Shown: positions 15,204 through 23,832, counted from the first letter of the stretch. The stretch is 64,000 bases of DNA from Patescibacteria group bacterium (GCA_018061025.1 JAGOUY010000006.1:1-64000); one strand, 5' to 3'. A program made the numbers and translations. Notes: generated by a model not told the origin, from the letters alone.

Positions 15204-16163
15204 TTAAGGCAGAACCGCTACGGGTAGGGCGTAACCCTGCGCGGAACCTTTTTCCGGCCACGTAAACTGCTCAAACGTCCAAAAGGTAAGCGCCTTCGCA
15301 TCTTGAAAGCGAGAAAAGTGATTATCACTTCCTAAGACAACCACGATCACTTCATGTCCCTGCTTATCCTGTGTTGCCTGCGCCAAACAGTATCCCGCCT
15401 CCGGCAACGATCCCGTCTTCCCCGCCACAATCTTATACGGATTCTTATTTAAAAAAGAACTCAAGAGTAAATTCGTACTATCCAAAAGATACGGCTTCCC
15501 CGTCGCCCGTCCAATCAATTCAATTTTTGAAATCTTCGTGATATCACGAATCTCTGGATAGTGGAGAGCTGCACGCAACGCAATCGCAACATCATGCGCA
15601 GACGCCTGATTGTTGCTGTCTAAACCCGTGGGTTCCAATAAATGCGTACGATGCATTCCCAACCGCTGCACTTTGACATTCATCGCGGCGACAAACGGCT
15701 CCATCCCCCCTCCAGCCCGCGCCAAAGTATTCCCCGCCGTATTCACCGATCCCACCAATAAGGATTTTAATAATTCTTCCCGTGTAAACTGCTCCCCCGT
15801 AGGAAAAACCGACTTACCTTCTTTAGGATCATCCTCTCGTAAAATCGTAATCACTTCCTCCATGTCACGCTTCTGATCCAATACAGTCATCGCCGTAACC
15901 AGTTTTGTCAGACTCGCAATAGGATACGTCGCCTCGGCATTTTTTTCATAAAGAATCTCCCCACTCGTGACATCCATCACAACCGCCGCCCGCGCTGTGG
16001 TTTCAATCCCAAAAGAATTTGGGTCTTTTTTAACCGGCGGTCGTGGACCAGGAATATAGCGCGCGACAGGCAAAGATTGCGTCACCATCGGCTGCGCGAC
16101 AGGCATACGAGCCTCACGAAATGTCAGCAAACTCGCCAACGCCACAAAAGATTCAGCAAACAT
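15204..16163 (-). CDS. D-alanyl-D-alanine carboxypeptidase (peptidase S11)
   Basis: A 319-residue penicillin-binding protein of the DacA group. The three active-site motifs are visible: SLTK (nucleophile about S84), SVN near 140 and KTG in IVAGKTGSLPEAG. It trims the terminal D-Ala from peptidoglycan stem peptides outside the membrane, fitting the short hydrophobic N-terminus (MFAESFVALASLLTF). The ATG at 16163 was chosen over 16193 because TATCAT (16171-16176 on this strand) lies exactly seven bases upstream, which would leave the longer form untranscribed. The start is still open to doubt, since the longer form has a better basic n-region. Confidence 0.85.
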   Translation of the reverse strand: MFAESFVALASLLTFREARMPVAQPMVTQSLPVARYIPGPRPPVKKDPNSFGIETTARAAVVMDVTSGEILYEKNAEATYPIASLTKLVTAMTVLDQKRDMEEVITILREDDPKEGKSVFPTGEQFTREELLKSLLVGSVNTAGNTLARAGGGMEPFVAAMNVKVQRLGMHRTHLLEPTGLDSNNQASAHDVAIALRAALHYPEIRDITKISKIELIGRATGKPYLLDSTNLLLSSFLNKNPYKIVAGKTGSLPEAGYCLAQATQDKQGHEVIVVVLGSDNHFSRFQDAKALTFWTFEQFTWPEKGSAQGYALPVAVLP

Positions 16164-16230
16164 GAACGGAATGATAGCAGATCGTCTAGGCATTAGGAAT
16201 TAGGCATCGGCTTCCGCCTCCCACCCTCAT

Positions 16231-16410
16231 CTAGGGCGCCGGTTTGCGCAAGATTTTTTGAGTTACAGCTGTCTGAGCAAGGAGACAAGGCCGTTGCACT
16301 CGATTTGCGGTTGCAGGCCTTGTTTCCGGTCCGCCAATAAAAAGCTCCCGGCGGAATGCGAGTTCTGTAACTCAAAAAATCTTGCGCAAACCGGCGCCCA
16401 TCGCCTATAT
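16231..16410. repeat. Hairpin element C: 35-bp perfect inverted repeat in conserved flanks
   Basis: CTAGGGC at 16231 opens a 35-bp perfect inverted repeat (16234-16268 with 16365-16399) around a 96-base loop. The loop has its own stems (ACAAGGCC/GGCCTTGT and CCGCC/GGCGG). The right edge reads GCCCATCGCCTATATATC. The outer flanks match elements at 59250 and 35284, but the hairpin itself does not. Confidence 0.85.
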
Positions 16411-16441
16411 ATCACAATCCAATCACCATCGATCCGTCTGG

Positions 16442-16467
16442 GGCACGTCGTTCGCGAACGACGTGCC
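16442..16467. repeat. 26-bp perfect palindrome beside element C
   Basis: GGCACGTCGTTCG followed directly by its reverse complement. It lies between the conserved right flank of element C and a REP-like sequence. The matching position at the 59-kb locus carries a different short palindrome (CGATCGATCG). Confidence 0.75.
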
Positions 16468-16470
16468 TGG

Positions 16471-16499
16471 GCTGGGTTCCCGCCTTCGCGGGAATGACA
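16471..16499. repeat. REP-like palindrome, copy 1
   Basis: Contains TTCCCGCCTTCGCGGGAA, a GC-rich hairpin followed by TGACA. Near-identical copies are at 59421-59450 (same strand) and 60742-60769 (inverted). Such sequences are widespread bacterial interspersed palindromes; no associated transposase is in the window. Confidence 0.8.
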
Positions 16500-16514
16500 A
16501 GAAAAAAATCGGAC

Positions 16515-17069
16515 TCAGTTCGGCATGGCCGGAGAAGAAAGTTGGTCCAATACTTGCTCCACGGTTGGATGTGCGTGCAACGAAGAAAAGTCAGGCAACT
16601 CTTCAAGACCTGTAAGGCCTAGATGTTTAATAAATTCCATCGTCACTTGATAGACCGGCTGTCCAAGTCTTGATTCTTCACGCGCCTCGACGACACCTCT
16701 TAACATCAAATTTCGCAAAATAATCGCCGATTGCACTCCACGAATTTGCTCAAGCTCAGGTCGTGTAAGCGGACCTCTATACGCCAAGATAGATAACGTT
16801 TCAAGAGATGCTTTGGAAAACTCCGCTTGCGCCTCCACCTTCGCCACGCTCCGTACCCATTCAGCCGCATCAGGATGTGTCACAAGCTCAACATCATTTC
16901 CATGACGAGTAACTTGCAAACCACTTCCAGAAGCCAACCGAGCTTCCAACGCCAACAAGGCCGCTTCAATCTCTGAAGCAGGGCGCTGTAGAACCTCTCC
17001 TAAGCGGCGGATCGTCATTGACCCACCGATGGCAAAGAGAACCGCTTCCAATTGAGCATCAAGCGTCAT
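16515..17069 (-). CDS. scpB: Segregation and condensation protein B
   Basis: A 184-residue tandem winged-helix protein (LDAQLEAVLFAIGGSMTIRR at the start; FSKASLETLSILAYRGPLTR and PELEQIRGVQSAIILRNLMLRG in the second domain, the most conserved part). ScpB dimers join ScpA and SMC in the condensin complex. It overlaps scpA by four bases, indicating coupled translation. No smc gene is in the window. Confidence 0.93.
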   Translation of the reverse strand: MTLDAQLEAVLFAIGGSMTIRRLGEVLQRPASEIEAALLALEARLASGSGLQVTRHGNDVELVTHPDAAEWVRSVAKVEAQAEFSKASLETLSILAYRGPLTRPELEQIRGVQSAIILRNLMLRGVVEAREESRLGQPVYQVTMEFIKHLGLTGLEELPDFSSLHAHPTVEQVLDQLSSPAMPN

Positions 17070-17767
17070 ACATGAGAAATATGGATATCTTCAAATAGCT
17101 CATCTTGTTTGATAGAGATCGTCCGTTGCTTCGCAAGTTCTAGCATCGCTAGAAACGTCACAATCAATTCCGCGCGCGATGTCGCCTCATGTGCCATGGC
17201 ACGGAACGAAGTTGTCACCGCGATACGCACCCGTTCAACCAGTTGGGACATCTTCTCTTCCAACGTCATCACTCGCTCAATTGCGGCTTGAGGAAGACGC
17301 AGAATCGGCTCAAGACGACGCACAACCTGCGCAAACAATCCCTTGAGATCCTCCTTGGTAATCTGAGGAGCTACAAAGCGAACATCTTCCATGGTTACCA
17401 TCCGTCGTGGATGGCTAAATGAGCGCACGCCCTGGGCAGATAAAGCTTGTAGATGCTTAGCCGCTACCACAAAGGCTTGATAGGTCCGTAATTGCGTCGC
17501 CAAATCCGGCCCTTCTAGCTCCGCATCCGGTTCCAATGTTGGGACTAAGGCTTTTGATTTTAAATACACGAGCTTGGCCGCGACCAACAAAAAATCCGCC
17601 AACTCTTCTGGCGGCATCTTCCCGCGCCGCTCTTCCATATAGCGTAAAAACGGCTCCGTCACTTGTACGAGCGAGATATCCGTAATCTCCATCTTTTCTC
17701 CCTCAACAAGCTGAAGCAACAGGTCTAAAGGCCCTTCAAAGTTCTCTACCTGAATCGTATAGGCCAT
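17066..17767 (-). CDS. scpA: Segregation and condensation protein A (kleisin)
   Basis: A 233-residue kleisin. The N-terminal SMC-neck-binding part reads YTIQVENFEGPLDLLLQLVE and ITDISLVQVTEPFLRYME, then MPPEELADFLLVAAKLVYLK. The C-terminal winged helix (RAELIVTFLAMLELAKQRTI) should contact the SMC head. ATG 17767 is used; a TTG two codons earlier is the only upstream option. It starts eight bases after the aspS stop, giving an aspS-scpA-scpB operon. Confidence 0.93.
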   Translation of the reverse strand: MAYTIQVENFEGPLDLLLQLVEGEKMEITDISLVQVTEPFLRYMEERRGKMPPEELADFLLVAAKLVYLKSKALVPTLEPDAELEGPDLATQLRTYQAFVVAAKHLQALSAQGVRSFSHPRRMVTMEDVRFVAPQITKEDLKGLFAQVVRRLEPILRLPQAAIERVMTLEEKMSQLVERVRIAVTTSFRAMAHEATSRAELIVTFLAMLELAKQRTISIKQDELFEDIHISHV

Positions 17768-17775
17768 GACCAAGC

Positions 17776-19170
17776 TTAGACATCGGTTTTGATGTGCGCT
17801 TCTTTCAGTCGCTTCGCTTCCAGCGGAGACGGTGCCCCCATCATCAAATCACGGGCCGCTCCATCTTTTGGAAAGGCTGTTACTTCACGAATGGTTGGCT
17901 CACCTGCCATCAACATCACAATCCGATCAATCCCTGGAGCAAAACCTCCATGTGGAGGCGCACCAAATGTAAACGCTTCTAACATATGTTCAAAACGCGC
18001 TTGCTGTTCTTCAGGAGAAATACCGAGAAGCTCAAAGATACGTTCTTGTAAGGCGCGTTCATGAATGCGAATGCTGCCCGAGCTCAATTCATATCCGTTC
18101 AAAACCAAATCATACGCATTAGCACGAATCGACATCAAATCCTCTCCCTTCATGAACTTCTCTCTGTCTTCATCTTTAATGGAGCAGAACGGATGATGTT
18201 TGGCTGCAATCCCCCCGTCTTCATCCACTTCAAACATCGGAAAATCCAACACCCACGCAAACGCGAGTTCATTTGGGTCTTGCTTATTTACGCGCAAATC
18301 TGGTTTATCATTCCCATATTTCTCCATGCTCTCCGCATACGTTAAACGAGGGAAGGGACGAGAGGAAATTCGTTTTTCTGGAAACAACTTCTCAACCATC
18401 GTAATAAACATGGCTTCGGTGTATTGCAGGATATCTTCTTGCGTGACAAACGACATTTCAAAATCCAATTGCGCAAACTCCGGTTGACGGTCACCACGCA
18501 AATCTTCATCACGAAAACAGCGAGCAATCTGAAAATAGCGCTCAAAGCCCGCCACCATGCACAATTGTTTAAATTGTTGTGGTGATTGCGGCAGGACATA
18601 AAACTGCCCCGCATGTACGCGCGAAGGCACGACATATTCACGCGATCCTTCAGGAGTTCCTTTCATTAAAATCGGTGTCTCAATCTCCACAAACTCATGG
18701 GCGTGCATGTACTCACGAAAAAAGGTGATGATCTGATCACGCAAGCGCAAATTGCGTTGCATGCGTGAAGAACGCAAATCCAAATAGCGATACTTCAAAC
18801 GCAGTTCTTCGCTCACCTTACTTGTATCCTCGATTTCAAACGGTAACGTCTTAGAAGGGTTAAGCACGACCACCTTTTTCGCAACCACCTCAACCGTTCC
18901 GGTTGGAACGTTTGGATTGATTTGTTTCTCTCCACGTTTTTGCACCACCCCATGAATCTCTAAGCAGAACTCACTGCGCAGTTCTTTCATGACTTCTTTA
19001 GAGGCTTCATCCAACTCCGCCGGATGCAAAATCACCTGCACCAACCCAGAGCGGTCACGTAAATCAATAAAGGCCAACTTCCCCATATCACGACGGGTAT
19101 TGACCCAGCCTTTGATAAGGACAGGTTCACCAATCCGTTTTACCGTCTCAAGAGCCGTGATGCGTGACAT
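17776..19170 (-). CDS. aspS: Aspartyl-tRNA synthetase lacking the GAD insertion domain
   Basis: A class II synthetase of 464 residues. The OB-fold anticodon-binding domain (EPVLIKGWVNTRRDMGKLAF) and catalytic core are present: motif 2 (ARCFRDEDLRGDRQPEF), the Asp-binding QLDFEMSF region, and motif 3 (GGFAPGIDRIVMLMAG). Typical bacterial AspRS has about 590 residues because of the GAD domain between motifs 2 and 3. Here LTYAESMEKYGNDKPDLR runs within 20 residues into LDFPMFEVDEDGG, so the insert is absent. Whether it is Asp-specific or also charges tRNA-Asn is unclear; a separate asnS is encoded nearby. Confidence 0.93.
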   Translation of the reverse strand: MSRITALETVKRIGEPVLIKGWVNTRRDMGKLAFIDLRDRSGLVQVILHPAELDEASKEVMKELRSEFCLEIHGVVQKRGEKQINPNVPTGTVEVVAKKVVVLNPSKTLPFEIEDTSKVSEELRLKYRYLDLRSSRMQRNLRLRDQIITFFREYMHAHEFVEIETPILMKGTPEGSREYVVPSRVHAGQFYVLPQSPQQFKQLCMVAGFERYFQIARCFRDEDLRGDRQPEFAQLDFEMSFVTQEDILQYTEAMFITMVEKLFPEKRISSRPFPRLTYAESMEKYGNDKPDLRVNKQDPNELAFAWVLDFPMFEVDEDGGIAAKHHPFCSIKDEDREKFMKGEDLMSIRANAYDLVLNGYELSSGSIRIHERALQERIFELLGISPEEQQARFEHMLEAFTFGAPPHGGFAPGIDRIVMLMAGEPTIREVTAFPKDGAARDLMMGAPSPLEAKRLKEAHIKTDV

Positions 19171-19217
19171 AGAAAAGTAGGAATAAGGCGTTATCCAAGG
19201 ATTTTTACACAAAAAGG

Positions 19218-19418
19218 CTACTTCATCAATAACCACAGCACGGATGGCTCACAATCAAGCCGCTCCTGACGCTCACACGATGCTAAGCGGGCCCGTTCAG
19301 AGCGAACGCGTTGGGCTAAAAATAAGGGAAAAATCAGGCTTACCACGACAGCAATCCCCCCTAACCATAAAAAGACGCGTAAATGGGGAGGCGCAGAAAC
19401 AGATGTAGGTTCGGGCAT
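19218..19418 (-). CDS. Small single-pass membrane protein
   Basis: A 66-residue protein with one central helix (VFLWLGGIAVVVSLIFPLFLA), a Pro/Ser-rich N-terminus and a charged C-terminal part with two Cys (SERARLASCERQERLDCEPS). No family is recognised. It lies between aspS and another membrane-anchored protein gene on the same strand. Confidence 0.55.
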   Translation of the reverse strand: MPEPTSVSAPPHLRVFLWLGGIAVVVSLIFPLFLAQRVRSERARLASCERQERLDCEPSVLWLLMK

Positions 19419-19439
19419 ATAGAGAAGATGAAAGAAAAA

Positions 19440-20360
19440 TCAAGGAACAAATTCAGCCAAAACAAGTCCTACCGGAGCCTCCGGACCACATTGAGAGGAT
19501 TGAGGCGAGGAGGCCATACAGAGCTTATTTTTCTGCACAAACACGAGTCGTTGTCCTGAGGTCCATCCTAATGACTTCCCCGTAACCGGCTCAGACAACG
19601 CTCCTCCACGCAACCACCGCATATCTGGGACATCACTCGTAAACACGACGTTCGAGCCTTGAGCCACCACATTCGTCACAATTGTGTTGACACGCTCATC
19701 TAACACCCGCGTCGATGTGGCTCCATCCATGGCAAGCGACCACACAGACGAAGGACCCACCGGAGACATCTCTATCCCCTCTTGCAACGGCAACTCTACC
19801 AACCAAACCTTTCCATCCTGCACAGACAGAGGGGTCGTTGCTTCAGACACGTTCGCAATCTCGCGAATCGCTCCCGTGCGCGCCACCGACAAGATCACGC
19901 GCCGGTCAGAGGTAATCGCCACAACCGCAAAATGCGTCGCGTCAAACGCTCCAAGAAAAGATGGATCTTGATAAGCTCGCCCACGTGCGTCTCGTAGCGA
20001 AACACTCCATTCCGTTGTACCCAATATCCATACTCCACCTTCCGTACGCTGCGAAAGAGACGCCATCGCGGCTTTAGACACACGCCACCCTCGCTCCGTG
20101 GAAGTCGCCTTCAACGTCTGAGCCTCCACATCATAAACAAATTTCTCATCACGGTCAGATGTAGGACGCGCTCTTCCAAACAAGATAGACGTCGAAGAGG
20201 CTGAATCAGATAAAACAGAAGAACTAACAGCCGAGGAGGTGTTCGTCGGCATGGATACCGTCCGACTCATGACAAACCACCCGATCAAGCCCATAAGGAC
20301 GGGGAAGATGAAAACGGTGGCATTGAGCCGTTTGGCTGGCTCACGCGAAGAACGCGACAT
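19440..20360 (-). CDS. Membrane-anchored protein with repeated beta-strand pattern, unknown function
   Basis: A 306-residue protein. An N-terminal membrane helix (ATVFIFPVLMGLIGWFVMS) is followed by a Ser/Thr-rich linker (residues about 38-62) and an extracytoplasmic domain with repeating strand-turn units ending in W (GGVWILGTTEWSVSL, DGKVWLVELPL, SSVWSLAMDG, VVFTSDVPDMRWL). The pattern suggests a small beta-propeller, but I cannot name the family. The asnS gene ends 40 bases before its start. Confidence 0.65.
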   Translation of the reverse strand: MSRSSREPAKRLNATVFIFPVLMGLIGWFVMSRTVSMPTNTSSAVSSSVLSDSASSTSILFGRARPTSDRDEKFVYDVEAQTLKATSTERGWRVSKAAMASLSQRTEGGVWILGTTEWSVSLRDARGRAYQDPSFLGAFDATHFAVVAITSDRRVILSVARTGAIREIANVSEATTPLSVQDGKVWLVELPLQEGIEMSPVGPSSVWSLAMDGATSTRVLDERVNTIVTNVVAQGSNVVFTSDVPDMRWLRGGALSEPVTGKSLGWTSGQRLVFVQKNKLCMASSPQSSQCGPEAPVGLVLAEFVP

Positions 20361-20399
20361 GCCTCTAAGTATAGCAGATCCTCAACAGTATTTCTTTCC

Positions 20400-21689
20400 T
20401 TATGGCTCCAAGCGATTCATCAAGCGAGGAAACGGAATCGTCTCACGCACATGATGGATACCACACACCCACGTCACAATTCGCTCTAGTCCAAACCCAA
20501 AGCCTGCATGTGGGACAGAGCCGTATTTACGCAAATCGAGATACCACTGGAACGCTTGCTCAGGTAAGTTATGCTCACGAATACGTTTCAACAACTCATC
20601 GTGATTATCTTCACGTTGTGATCCTCCACTAATCTCTCCATATCCTTCTGGTGCCAATAAGTCAGAACACAGGACGCGCGTTGGATCTTGTGGATCTCGC
20701 TTCATATAGAAAGCCTTCACGATAGCTGGGTATCGTTCGACAAAGATCGGACGGTCATATTGCTTGGTCAACATCGTTTCATCATCCGCTCCAAGATCAT
20801 CCATATCTCCAATATCAGAACCAAGTTCACGTAATTGTTTAATCGCGTCTGCATGACGCAAACGAGGGAATGGTCCCTTTACTTGCTTAAGCGGTTCTTG
20901 GTCACGCTCCAAAATCTTAAGCTCTGTCTGACAATTCGCGAGCACACGCTCCACGATAAAACAGATGAGGCGTTCCTGGATCGCCATATTGTCCTCATGC
21001 GTGGCATACGCCGTCTCCGCATCCATCATCCAAAACTCGGTAAGATGACGTCGTGTCTTGGACTTCTCCGCACGAAAGACAGGCCCAAAATCAAACACTT
21101 TTCCAAATGAAGCAATCGCTGCCTCTAGGTACAGCTGGCCAGACTGTGAGAGATACGCTTTGCGATCTTCAAAATAATCTATTTCAAATAACTCCGTCGT
21201 CCCCTCACACGCATTCGGGGTCAAAATCGGAGAATCAAACTTCATGTAGCCATTGTCGCGCATCCAATCGTAGGTGGCGTACATGACTTCATTGCGTACA
21301 CGTTGGATCGCCCACTGCGTCGGCGTCCGCAACCACAAATGACGCTGGTCCAACAAAAAATCTGGTCCGTGCTCCTTTTTCCCAATCGGGTACTCTTCCG
21401 CTTGTTGCACAAGCTCAACCTTCGTCGCTTGCAATTCATACACCCCTTCTTGCTTGGGGTGTTTCGTCACGGTTCCCTCTACAATACACGCAGACTCGAT
21501 CGTGGTTTGTGTTGCCGCATTCCAAGTTGCTTCATCCACACCCGCTTTCGCAACCACTGCCTGGGTAAAGCCAGACCCATCCCGCACCTGCAAAAACACG
21601 ATCGATCCACTCGAGCGAACATTGTACGCCCAACCCTTAATAGTGACCGTCTGTCCCACCAAGGAAGAAAACTCTTTAATAGAAGCCAT
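20400..21689 (-). CDS. asnS: Asparaginyl-tRNA synthetase
   Basis: A class IIb synthetase of 429 residues. The OB domain (GQTVTIKGWAYNVRSSGSIV) leads into motif 2 (FGPVFRAEKSKTRRHLTEFW) and motif 3 (GFGFGLERIVTWVCGI). The FRAEKSKTRRHLTEFWMMDAE stretch is diagnostic of AsnRS. ATG 21689 begins the OB domain; upstream in-frame codons run through non-conserved sequence. A dedicated AsnRS means Asn-tRNA need not be made by amidation. Confidence 0.93.
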   Translation of the reverse strand: MASIKEFSSLVGQTVTIKGWAYNVRSSGSIVFLQVRDGSGFTQAVVAKAGVDEATWNAATQTTIESACIVEGTVTKHPKQEGVYELQATKVELVQQAEEYPIGKKEHGPDFLLDQRHLWLRTPTQWAIQRVRNEVMYATYDWMRDNGYMKFDSPILTPNACEGTTELFEIDYFEDRKAYLSQSGQLYLEAAIASFGKVFDFGPVFRAEKSKTRRHLTEFWMMDAETAYATHEDNMAIQERLICFIVERVLANCQTELKILERDQEPLKQVKGPFPRLRHADAIKQLRELGSDIGDMDDLGADDETMLTKQYDRPIFVERYPAIVKAFYMKRDPQDPTRVLCSDLLAPEGYGEISGGSQREDNHDELLKRIREHNLPEQAFQWYLDLRKYGSVPHAGFGFGLERIVTWVCGIHHVRETIPFPRLMNRLEP

Positions 21690-21990
21690 ATAGTAAACAA
21701 AAATAGAGGGTTTCCAGCAAACCGTCAAACCGTGCATCATTATCTTAAAATTAACACGACCCGGTCTCTCGATGAGCCGGGTCGTCAGACAGAAACGTTT
21801 TAACATTTTGTGGGTCTAAACCCCACCTCATTTCTCCCTTCCTACGCAGAAGGGAACGGGGTGCATTGGCACCCGCTAGATCCTCGGGTGCTTGGCCTAG
21901 TACGCGCGCGAGTTGAGCATCATTCGATACACAGCCTCCTTTCCCGAAGAGGAAGATGCCTGAATCAAAGAAGGGAGTCAAGCGGCATCT
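21690..21990 (-). other. Structured interval between recO and asnS, possible small RNA or leader
   Basis: Several strong stems are visible: CCCTTC/GAAGGG (near 21837-21855), CGGGTGC/GCACCCCG (21856-21877), GTGGG/CCCAC (21810-21827) and a terminator-like 9-bp hairpin ACGACCCGG/CCGGGTCGT at 21756-21785, which on the minus strand is followed by GTTAATTTT. A 76-codon frame (TTG start at 21981) spans the same bases, and AAAGGAGG is present near 21943, but no ATG stands in a good position. I cannot decide between a structured RNA, an asnS leader and a small gene. Confidence 0.35.
21756..21785 (-). terminator. Terminator-like hairpin upstream of asnS
   Basis: A 9-bp perfect stem with a 12-base loop, followed on the minus strand by GTTAATTTTAA. 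It would end transcripts coming from recO or from the structured interval before asnS. Confidence 0.55.
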
Positions 21991-22770
21991 CTAAACAGCA
22001 GCCAGCAACAGCGCCACACTCGTAAACCCATGCGGAGCCGCTCGTACAGGCGTTTGACGCAGCGACGCCATCACCATCGCTTGCACCGTTTCTAAAAGCT
22101 CTTGCGGAGCCGTAACCTTAAGACAGTCCTGCAAGGGCTGAGAACTTACAAAGGCAAACAAGGGAATCGCACGCGCAGGCAAGCGCTCCGCTTCTTCGGG
22201 ACGGAATTGGCCATAACGGCAATCGGCACACGCCACAATTCCCAATCTCGATAAAAGAAAGGCATCCTCCTTCAACGGTTTGCGACACGCATTGCAATGT
22301 CGCACATCTGGCACATACCCCAACATGCGCAAAACTTTAAGCGCAAACGCCGCAAATAAAAATTGCCCACGAATCGACGTTACTTCATTCTCCGTATCAA
22401 AAAATACATCTAAGGCCTCTTGCAACAACTCGTAAATATATGGATCTGGCGAACCCGGTTGTGTCAGCTTATCAACAAAATCTGCAGCCGCCCCCGCCAA
22501 GACCGTGGCCGAAAGCGAATTCTTCACATGATGACGAGCGGTAACAAGTCGAGCCACAGCCATCTTATCAAAGGCCGCACCTTTTGCGACCATCACCTCC
22601 ACTTCTGACAATGCCTGCAGGTGACCCAAATGCTTTGCCTTGAGCACGCGAGACCCTCGTGCGACGGACGTAAACTTCCCCAGCGATCTGCCATAGCATA
22701 CCAACCACACGTCCTGCTCCCGAAACGGCTCAGCACGTAAAATAATCGCACGATCACGAAGGTATGACAT
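21991..22770 (-). CDS. recO: DNA repair protein RecO
   Basis: A 259-residue protein. An N-terminal OB-fold (YLRDRAIILRAEPFREQDVW, GKFTSVARGSRVLKAKHLG) is followed by a helical part and a zinc-binding region CNACRKPLKEDAF...LGIVACADC, with four Cys in place. RecO loads RecA onto SSB-coated DNA with RecR. ATG 22770 starts the OB-fold; upstream frames run into the inverted repeat at 22777-22894. Confidence 0.88.
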   Translation of the reverse strand: MSYLRDRAIILRAEPFREQDVWLVCYGRSLGKFTSVARGSRVLKAKHLGHLQALSEVEVMVAKGAAFDKMAVARLVTARHHVKNSLSATVLAGAAADFVDKLTQPGSPDPYIYELLQEALDVFFDTENEVTSIRGQFLFAAFALKVLRMLGYVPDVRHCNACRKPLKEDAFLLSRLGIVACADCRYGQFRPEEAERLPARAIPLFAFVSSQPLQDCLKVTAPQELLETVQAMVMASLRQTPVRAAPHGFTSVALLLAAV

Positions 22771-22776
22771 GGGGGG

Positions 22777-22894
22777 TCGCAATTCGTGAAACGTGAAGCG
22801 TGAAACCCGGAACGAAGAGGAACGTCCGCCACCTTTTAGCAAGGTGGCGGGGAAATTTTTCATGGTTTCACGCTTCACGTTTCACGAATTGCGA
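22777..22894. repeat. Inverted-repeat element F: 31-bp perfect arms with inner hairpin
   Basis: Bases 22777-22807 and 22864-22894 are exact reverse complements. The arms contain near-repeats of CGTGAAAC/CGTGAAGC. The 56-base loop holds a second perfect 10-bp hairpin, CCGCCACCTT/AAGGTGGCGG (22826-22850). The right arm covers the yqgF stop codon and encodes its last four residues (DRNS). Confidence 0.85.
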
Positions 22895-23280
22895 TCAAGA
22901 TATCCCTGCAAGATATTCGCGGCGGCTAAATCATCGCGCTTGCCACGCAATCCCGCTTCAATCCCCTGCTTGGCCGCCAGCGACGAAGACCAAGTCTCAT
23001 TCTCTTCTACCACGTCGATGTCTTTCGCACGCAGCGCCGTAATAAAATCACGAATTCTTAGAGTCTGAGCAGTATCACGCTCCTGATCCGCTAACGGGTG
23101 AGGCAAACCAACCACAACTTGCTCAACGCCTTCATGGCGAACGAGCTCCAATAACTCTTTAATCAACGTCTCATCATCCTCACGACGAAGAACAGACCAT
23201 GGGCCTGCTAACCGCGTTTCTGTATCTCCCATCGCGAGTCCTACCCGCGCGCTACCGTAATCAACCCCAAGCACGCGCAT
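22882..23280 (-). CDS. yqgF: YqgF/RuvX-type Holliday-junction resolvase-like nuclease
   Basis: A 132-residue RNase H-fold protein. RVLGVDYGSARVGLAMGD supplies the first catalytic Asp, VVVGLPHPLADQE the central strand, and VEENETWSSSLAA the conserved Glu region, followed by KRDDLAAANILQGYLD with the last acidic pair. The family acts in 16S rRNA 5'-end processing in E. coli. The last codons lie in an inverted repeat. The secreted-protein gene ends four bases before its start. Confidence 0.88.
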   Translation of the reverse strand: MRVLGVDYGSARVGLAMGDTETRLAGPWSVLRREDDETLIKELLELVRHEGVEQVVVGLPHPLADQERDTAQTLRIRDFITALRAKDIDVVEENETWSSSLAAKQGIEAGLRGKRDDLAAANILQGYLDRNS

Positions 23281-23284
23281 AGAG

Positions 23285-23794
23285 TTATTTTGTCGTCTTC
23301 AACGCCACCATCTTCGTCTTCTTCATCGCCTCCAAATATCGGGCACGCAAACGCGTAACACTTTTATTGTAGGATTTATTCGCGGCCTGCGTTCCAAACG
23401 CACCAAACCCACAGTAAGGCTCTTCCATCGCGCCCCAAGCAATATCCAACCCTTCTAAGTACGTCTTGAAGGCTTGTTCCCCCGGAGTAAGCGCCTTTGT
23501 CCCGGACACGCTCTCAAAGGTGAATCCGTAAGGCTTTCCATCTTCTAACGCCTTGGCCAAACTCTTGCCATGTGCCGTGCGCATTGCAGGAGTGTTACAG
23601 CGAGACGCGGTGTCATCGATCTCCATTTTTTCGTCTTTGTATTTGCGATTCGGGTTGTATAAGTCGTAGGCAATCGCCTTTTTTGCGGGTGTCTTCTTTA
23701 CGGTGGCTGCTTCTCCCGTTCGTGGAGCCAGGATGCCAGTACAGACAAACAGAATGGCCAGAAAAACGCTTAAATAAGACATATATTTACGCAT
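23285..23794 (-). CDS. Small secreted protein, unknown function
   Basis: A 169-residue protein with a Sec signal peptide (MRKYMSYLSVFLAILFVCTG, cleavage near GEAA) and a basic, mostly helical mature part with three Cys (SRCNTPAMR, EEPYCGFGAFG). No family is recognised. ATG 23794 was chosen to place the signal sequence at the N-terminus. It is upstream of yqgF in a probable shared transcript. Confidence 0.65.
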   Translation of the reverse strand: MRKYMSYLSVFLAILFVCTGILAPRTGEAATVKKTPAKKAIAYDLYNPNRKYKDEKMEIDDTASRCNTPAMRTAHGKSLAKALEDGKPYGFTFESVSGTKALTPGEQAFKTYLEGLDIAWGAMEEPYCGFGAFGTQAANKSYNKSVTRLRARYLEAMKKTKMVALKTTK

Positions 23795-23832
23795 AGGGGA
23801 TGTAGGAACCAGTATATACCAAATCCGGGATT

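Noticed and set aside
16200..16500. CRISPR or retron array at the repeat-rich interval
   Set aside because: There are no regularly spaced direct repeats and no cas or reverse-transcriptase gene; the structure is one long inverted repeat plus REP-like palindromes.
21690..21990. T-box riboswitch upstream of asnS
   Set aside because: No AGGGTGGNACCGCG-type T-box sequence or clear Asn specifier loop was found, although the interval is strongly structured.
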